64,000 nucleotides of DNA, taken from contig JACGCK010000099.1 in the NCBI GenBank assembly GCA_014925825.1, positions 107,739 to 171,738 on the forward strand. The letters are read 5' to 3'. Below the pieces are notes generated by a model, which ran no database searches, was not told the origin of the DNA, and was given only the letters and a program-made list of their open reading frames with translations. Source of the DNA: Pholiota molesta. Lineage: Eukaryota > Basidiomycota > Agaricomycetes > Agaricales > Strophariaceae. Shown piece by piece: positions 58,308-64,000 of this stretch. The position numbers and the translations under genes are program-made. Position 1 is the stretch's first letter, and each line of letters starts with the position of its first letter.

Positions 58308-59720
58308 ATGGCCCCTTTGTCAACGTCCCCCGTTTCTCTCGAAGATATCTGGTCTCATCAATCATACGCAGGTAAGAAAGTTGCAGGTTGAACGGAAGTT
58401 TAAGTTTAACTTGATCGCTATCTCCAGGATTTCTAGCTCTCAGTTCTGCTGTGGCGTTTGGGATTGTAGTTTGGGACTAGTGAGGAATTTCCTGCGCATT
58501 CAGGTTTATTCAATCTTTGCTGACTGGTGACTCCAGTTTCCAACTTTTGCCCGAGGAGCGAAGTCTCTATGACAATCTACGGGGACCGGAATGGCATTCG
58601 CCAGCGCCTTGGGCGTGCGTTCTCTCATGCCGTGAATATGGGTTACCGGACTGACTTATGTTGCTAGGTTTATTCTTTTACGATACTCATCGATAGTCTC
58701 GGCACTTTGCAGTATATTATATTCGTCAGTCAAGATACACAGTTGCCAAATAGCGCTGTCCATCGGCCAGGCGGCCTCCGTAGTGGTCGTGGCATCATCT
58801 GGAATACTTTTTTGCTGTAGGTTGGAAGTAATGTGGGATTACAGGAGGATTCCGCTGGCTATATATTCTACGACAAGCATTATCATGACCTTGTCCTGGG
58901 TAAGCCGTTCGAACTTATGACGATCCTTGTATTAGAATTCACCATTTTGTTTCAGATTGGCAGTCGCCACACAGAACAAGATCACGGCGGGCGGACTTAA
59001 TTTACCATTCGGCACCAACTGTCAGTTTGAGCGCCTATCAGAGTGGACGCCAATCAGTTACGCCTTGTCGGACCGCTTTCACCTGCTTGATTTTCGGCAT
59101 GGCTTTATGGAAGGTGATAACAACTGGCACAATGGTCGCGTCAAACACGGGGTGGACCTTGATCAATCGCGCCTGCCTTAATTTATCTGTTCTTTGCTGC
59201 TATCAGCAGTGTCGGCGTGCTTGTGGTGTACTCCGTCGAGAAGCCGACAGATCTATTGAAACGCACGTCCGCGCCTTATTTCATCTTGATCCTGATGTCC
59301 ATGGGCTCCCGCATCTTCCTGAATCTGCGACTGCACGACAATGTCATCACGCGACTAGAGGAATCGAACCGCTTCACCGCAAAGAACTGGGCACTTGGAG
59401 ACGAGCAATCTCATCTGCGCCGACACAATCTCAATCCCATGAGCCCCTTTTCGACCGTCAACCATGACAACCTCGGCCCCTGGGCTGATGTTCGCTCTCT
59501 GGGAACATACATCACAACCACCACATTAACAGTCCCAGATACACCCGCAACTCAGACAAGTTTCCCCGAATCGTCATATTACGACTCTCCGCAATCCCCC
59601 AGGAGTCTCGCCACCGCCAATTTCAGCGACCACAAGGCGGACCCAGACGTGGAGACAGCGTGCGGTCTTTCGTCACCGCCTCGACTCGTCAAACAGGCGA
59701 CTCGTTTCCGACGTACCTGA
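58308..59720 (+). pseudogene. Seven-helix membrane protein gene with frameshifts
   Basis: Starts MAPLSTSPVSLEDIWSHQSY and passes through several short introns. The hydrophobic segments include FLALSSAVAFGIVVWDY, FILLRYSSIVSALCSILYSS, SIGQAASVVVVASSGILFCC, TAFTCLIFGMALWKVIT and IYLFFAAISSVGVLVVYSVE, with a long Ser/Thr/Pro-rich cytoplasmic tail ending RLVKQATRFRRT. This is the DUF6533/DUF6534-like architecture. The frame changes at about 59070 (an extra C in GGACCGC) and about 59180 (an extra A in CTTAATTT), and the join before the 58957 exon is out of phase. It is either a pseudogene or an assembly with small insertions. Confidence 0.6.
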
Positions 59721-60499
59721 GCTGCCAAAGCGGGTGCGCGTCGGCAGCGTGAAGTCTGTCTCTTCAGCTTCAACGCATCACACTGGCACAGGTCTCATTC
59801 CCCGTCGCCGAAGAGGAAGCCGGTCCCAGCATGAAGTCTTTCGAGACGGCATCCACGCGCCTAACGGCTCTTCGGGTTCTCCGCCCCACGGCCTCCGAGA
59901 CGCGTTGAGCGCACGGATAGCTTCCGGTATTTCGCAACAACGTCGAATCTGAAAACAGATGCATTGAAATCCACCTGGCATGGGATTTGAACAGAAATAT
60001 TTAATGTTTTATGGACTCCCCTTTCTGACATTCGCTTTCCACCACAGACTTCCAACGATACCTTTCTTATTATTCTTGATATATCTTTATGAACACTTCT
60101 CTTCTGCATTAATCAGCGGTCAGTTTCCGTTAGCTGTATTAACTTATGCTTCTGTTACGTATTTCGTTCATATTATTTGTATTACAATACAAGATTTTCC
60201 CGAAGATATCCTTCTACATATACATAAATAACTATCGTATGACATAGCTCTTTTTCCGCCACGACCAGAATTCGTACATTATGACAGATTTCTTTCAGTG
60301 CTTCAATAAGGCACTGGATAGTATCATCATCCATATGCACATCCTGTATGGGCTGTGCATCTTGTCGACAGGTGAACGTAAGCTGCTCTACACGAGGAAA
60401 GAGGGTATGAAGCCATAGACAGAGAGATCGAGGCGTTTCCTCCGAATGTTGGGGTTGAATTTATACAAGATGATGCGTAATGTGATCGAAGCAGATATG

Positions 60500-62035
60500 A
60501 AGGGCGGATCCGCTTTCTGTTAGTTTCTTGACGTCTTGGTCGCTGAGGGACTCCCGCAGTGTGCGTTGAAATTCCCCGTGGGTGTTGATATTGTGGAGGT
60601 AGCGAAATACAGGTCGAAAATCGGTGAACTCCATTTGCGCGTCAAGAGCGAAGTGATGGAGGTTCTGTGCATATGAGATCTCGACTTGAATTTCTTGAGC
60701 AGCTCATTGACGTCTAGGGTTGATTTAACATAGCTCGGAGGGTGTATTAACAAGCTGGACGGATAAACGGTGAGATCTTTGAGACTGGGCAATGGAGGAG
60801 GAGCATGGGCGTTGTATTCCTGATAGCGGATGGGACCCTAGCAAAATTGAAACCAACTCGACTGGGGCCTTCAAGGTAGACAGGCGTAGTAATCTGGGTA
60901 AATGGCGGGAAAGAGAGGTTGCCGAACTAGTCGAAAACACGCTCTTCGACTCGTGCTTGAAGTTTTGAAATCTCAAGCGAAATGTCCTATCGACCGATAG
61001 ATATGTTAATTGGGTAGGTGGGCGATAAATTGCAGCAGATCTACGCTGTCGAGATGGGGACAGTTGCGTAGAAATTTCAGCTCTGTCAATTGAGTAGATA
61101 CTGCATCGGCGATAGAGGGTAGGACGACAGACCATATCTCTTTTGCGAAGGAAATGTAGGCGAAAGACAGGGACGTTAGGTTATGGTGCGCCCGTAGAAG
61201 TGAAAGCGTCCAGTTGACAAAAGGAGGAAGTAGGAGTACAGGTGAGTGTATTGACAAGGAAGTGATAGATTGTTTGGCTTGCGCCGACGAAGAAAGAAGT
61301 GCCGCGCGGTTGACCTCGATGGATGGGGATTTTGCTTCACGAATGGGCTGGTCGAACTCCCAGCGCAATAGGAACTGTTCTTCTCGCGGTATCAGAGATG
61401 TAAAGACCCTTTCAACTGGACCCGCAGAGCGAAAATGAAAGGCAGGGGAAATGGAGGGATCATATTGGATGGTGAGAGAAGTACATCCCCTTTCCAGAAT
61501 CGCATTTAGCATGGAACTGAATGCCTCGGCCCATTTTTTTACTTCGGAAAATGGAACATGCGTGGTGTTCAGGTCTCTGGAAATGAAATAAGGGTCCCAG
61601 ACGAGATAGATTTCAGCAACGCCGATGCTCTCCAATTTCTCGACGAATCTCGAAACGCGAGCAACGGCATCGGATAACCGGAATGCTGGTTGGGAGACAT
61701 TGCGAAAGCCTTTGGCGTTCGGGTCTTGGAAGAAGCATCTGAAATGCTTATGCTCGATATGTGGTAAAATGTTCAAGCGGAAAGTGCGTCGGGTTGGCCG
61801 TCGGAGGCCGGATTCCTGGAAGACCATCGGAGAACATAAAGGGACGTCTCCTCCTCTGGGTTTGGATCCCCTCGTTAATCAAGAAGAGATGCAGAGCGAC
61901 GGAGAGAAATCGACGCGAGACAACGGCCATGTGGTAAATGTCTTTGGACGAAAGGCCATTTTCCACGGCAAAAATCTGAAGGAGGAGTTCAGTGGGTAAG
62001 TCGAGCAGAGACACCCGGGCATCCGAAGTCGCCAT
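60500..62035 (-). pseudogene. F-box/leucine-rich protein gene with several frameshifts
   Basis: Starts MATSDARVSLLDLPTELLLQ IFAVENGL, then IYHMAVVSRRFLSVALHLFL, a standard F-box. The reading moves to another frame near 61810 (RRTFRLNILPHIEHKHFRCF and on to IAHLP at 61006), then needs one more base in a C run near 61015 to continue with QLTYLSVDRTFRLRF. Another shift follows near 60830 into LPSLKDLTVYPSSLLIHPPS. The leucine-rich body is recognisable throughout, so the gene broke recently or the sequence has errors. Confidence 0.6.
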
Positions 62036-64000
62036 GTCTGATTGAACGGCCGCCGGCTTGAACCCAAGAGTTTATGTATTAGTTACGAAATGGGAGCTGC
62101 TATAATGAACATCGCACCTTGTTAGTGAAGCTGCCTTTAGTACTTGTCGAGAGTAGTCGTAAGAAGGTCCCTTAGTTTCGATGACGAGGCCGTGGCAATG
62201 ACAGCTTCATGCGAAATTCGGATTCTGACAAACGGGCCATACTTATCCTTCCGGCCATAATGCCTCAGCCGGTCGACGTCTTCCAGGTCGGATCACATAC
62301 CCGGGTAAGTAACCTTGACTGGCGGTCAAAGGTAGAAATCAATAACATAAGATCGAAACTGCTTCAACATCTGAAATGTTAGAAGGCGCTTTACATATAA
62401 GTATGAATGGCGTGTTGCGTATAGACCAAGTGCCAGCACCCCAACATTCATACCAGATTCCCATACGTTAGTTCCAATAATACAGACAGGTTGGCTGGAC
62501 CGTATAATTAGTACTTACAGCCAGCGGCCTACAGTGGCGGGGACCAAGTAGCGTAATCAACGTTACGACATGAAACCAGACTTTGCAGTAGCAGGTACTA
62601 GGGCCAACCAAGCACCAAATACAAGTTGATTGATTTAGTAGTACAGTGTACGTGGGCCGAAGTATCCTTGACCTTCACCTAAGCGTGGGCGACCATGTTT
62701 CGGGTGCAGCACCCAAGGTCATCTCGGAAATCTTTATCCAACCGTTGCGATCAGGGCGGGCTGGATAGCAGAGTTCCTAACACGGTGAGAAAGGGGAGAT
62801 GGACCAGAACCAGTATGAGCGCCGACGCAAATATACGAGTGAGTGTACAACAGAGTGAAACGAGCCCTCCTCACTAACCTTTAATACTGTTCCTAAAGGT
62901 ATTTCAATACCAGCTTCAGCACCATAGCTTGGCTAAGTCAGTCAGTGCCAAGTCAGTGCACAGTCGCCGGCCCCAAGAAATAGACAAGTTCAGTCTGAGG
63001 CCCAATATGCACCGCACCAGCCAGTGAATGACTCCATGTGGTCGAGAAGAACCCAATTTTTCCAATGCCGAAGACGCAACAACAAAAGAACGCAGAGGAG
63101 CATGGCCCATAGAAGAACGCAATTGTGCCTTTTCCAACGAGCTCCAATACCTCTAAATTGGCAGTGCTCAGCTGGTAACAGGACGATGCACCTCCCTGCT
63201 TGCTCTTGTTTCTCCTCTAAATCTTCCTGTCAACACAGTCGGTTCCGAGTCCTGACATATGACGGAGGTGGTGACGCGCTGAAGAGAGGACCACTTCAGT
63301 GCCTTGTTTGTGAGAGAGGGTGTGCAGGTGGTGTTAATGAGAGTAGTGGAAAGATGAGGCCGAGATTCCGAGAACTGATACGAGAACTAGGGAGCGTCTG
63401 CGAGGAAGGGGGACGGAGAGAAAACAGAGTTGTGGCACCAGACCTGGTCGTAAACGTGTCCATCGTCATCCTAGCCCACTAGCTATCATGCCATATCGGA
63501 AAAACTCAGTGGAAGAGTGATTCAAGGTGCTCTTATCTTGCAAACTTGAACGTCCAATTCTTCACCTCTTGACAATGAAGTTGCAGACCAAGTTCTAATC
63601 TCAGTTCTTGCTCAGTTCCGAGGACCAACAGTGGGTGAGAACCACGTGCTTTTGCTGACACATCCTTTCCCATCCGAAAAGCCCAATTCTGACCGGTGGC
63701 CTTATTTTAGTCTCTTGTTCATTGCTTCAACTTGTTCATAAAAGCAATCTCACACATGTTACTTTCAAGATTGAGCCTCCGAGCTCCACGAAACAAGAAA
63801 TGCGAGATCCGACGCCTCTCACGGTATTGTGTAAGTCAAAAATGGTTCATTAGCGTGCGCTGGACGCTAATGAGCAGGTATGGAACTAGTACCAAGGAGC
63901 AACTAAGGAGCAGAGTTTCTATTGAATGCCTGATGTAATTTCAATCCCCTCATCGTTCCCCTTTCCATATACTTACTTTGAACTTCCAGTAGCTAAATGC
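62036..64000. other. Terminal region without supported genes
   Basis: Scattered short frames on both strands, none with a recognisable domain or intron structure. A minus-strand frame at 62953-63147 is hydrophobic (TIAFFYGPCSSAFFCCCVF) but isolated. Confidence 0.3.

Overview
The window looks like nuclear DNA of a basidiomycete fungus, most likely an agaricomycete. Genes lie on both strands, are close together, and are split by many short GT-AG introns (about 45-80 bases). Housekeeping genes are mixed with families typical of mushroom genomes: F-box/leucine-rich proteins, seven-helix membrane proteins, secreted HNH nucleases and small orphan families. Exon boundaries below were traced by hand; wherever exon lengths are quoted, the phases of adjacent exons were checked against each other.

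Layout. 1-3,700: a non-LTR (LINE) retroelement copy with a poly(A) tail and a 17-bp target duplication, itself interrupted by a 1.5-kb hAT-like DNA element. It ends about 160 bases before the ornithine carbamoyltransferase gene (3,834-5,090). 4,460-16,330: an old tandem duplication. The first unit holds the end of the intact carbamoyltransferase gene, two poorly known genes and an intact single-pass membrane protein gene. The second unit holds only a 5'-truncated carbamoyltransferase pseudogene and a frameshifted copy of the membrane protein gene. 16,572-20,644: copper-transporting P-type ATPase. 21,640-29,855: a decayed F-box gene, SEC13, two tandem F-box paralogues, a 96-residue membrane protein and a secreted HNH-type nuclease with 9- and 17-base exons. 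30,330-38,063: a relic of a mannosyltransferase 3' end, a small probable mitochondrial protein, valyl-tRNA synthetase, and the intact KRE2/MNT1-type mannosyltransferase. 39,294-41,603: a tandem pair of a small orphan family. 42,232-42,394: a CACTA-like miniature transposon. 42,665-50,558: an F-box gene, a multipass membrane protein, the SMC5/6 subunit NSE3 and another F-box gene. 50,982-62,035: a broken berberine-bridge-type oxidase, phospholipase C, the MET22/HAL2 nucleotidase, an ankyrin protein, a frameshifted seven-helix protein and a broken F-box gene. The last 2 kb shows no gene I can support.

The housekeeping genes (arginine synthesis, copper delivery to the secretory pathway, COPII/nuclear pore, tRNA charging, Golgi mannosylation, phosphoinositide signalling, sulphur/phosphoadenosine recycling, SMC5/6 repair) do not form one pathway. 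I saw no operon-like system, biosynthetic cluster or defence island. The most interesting material is structural: nested transposons with readable target duplications, the asymmetric decay of a tandem duplication, introns placed directly after start codons, very small exons, and one-base frameshifts at C/G runs in genes that ought to be essential, which may be assembly errors.
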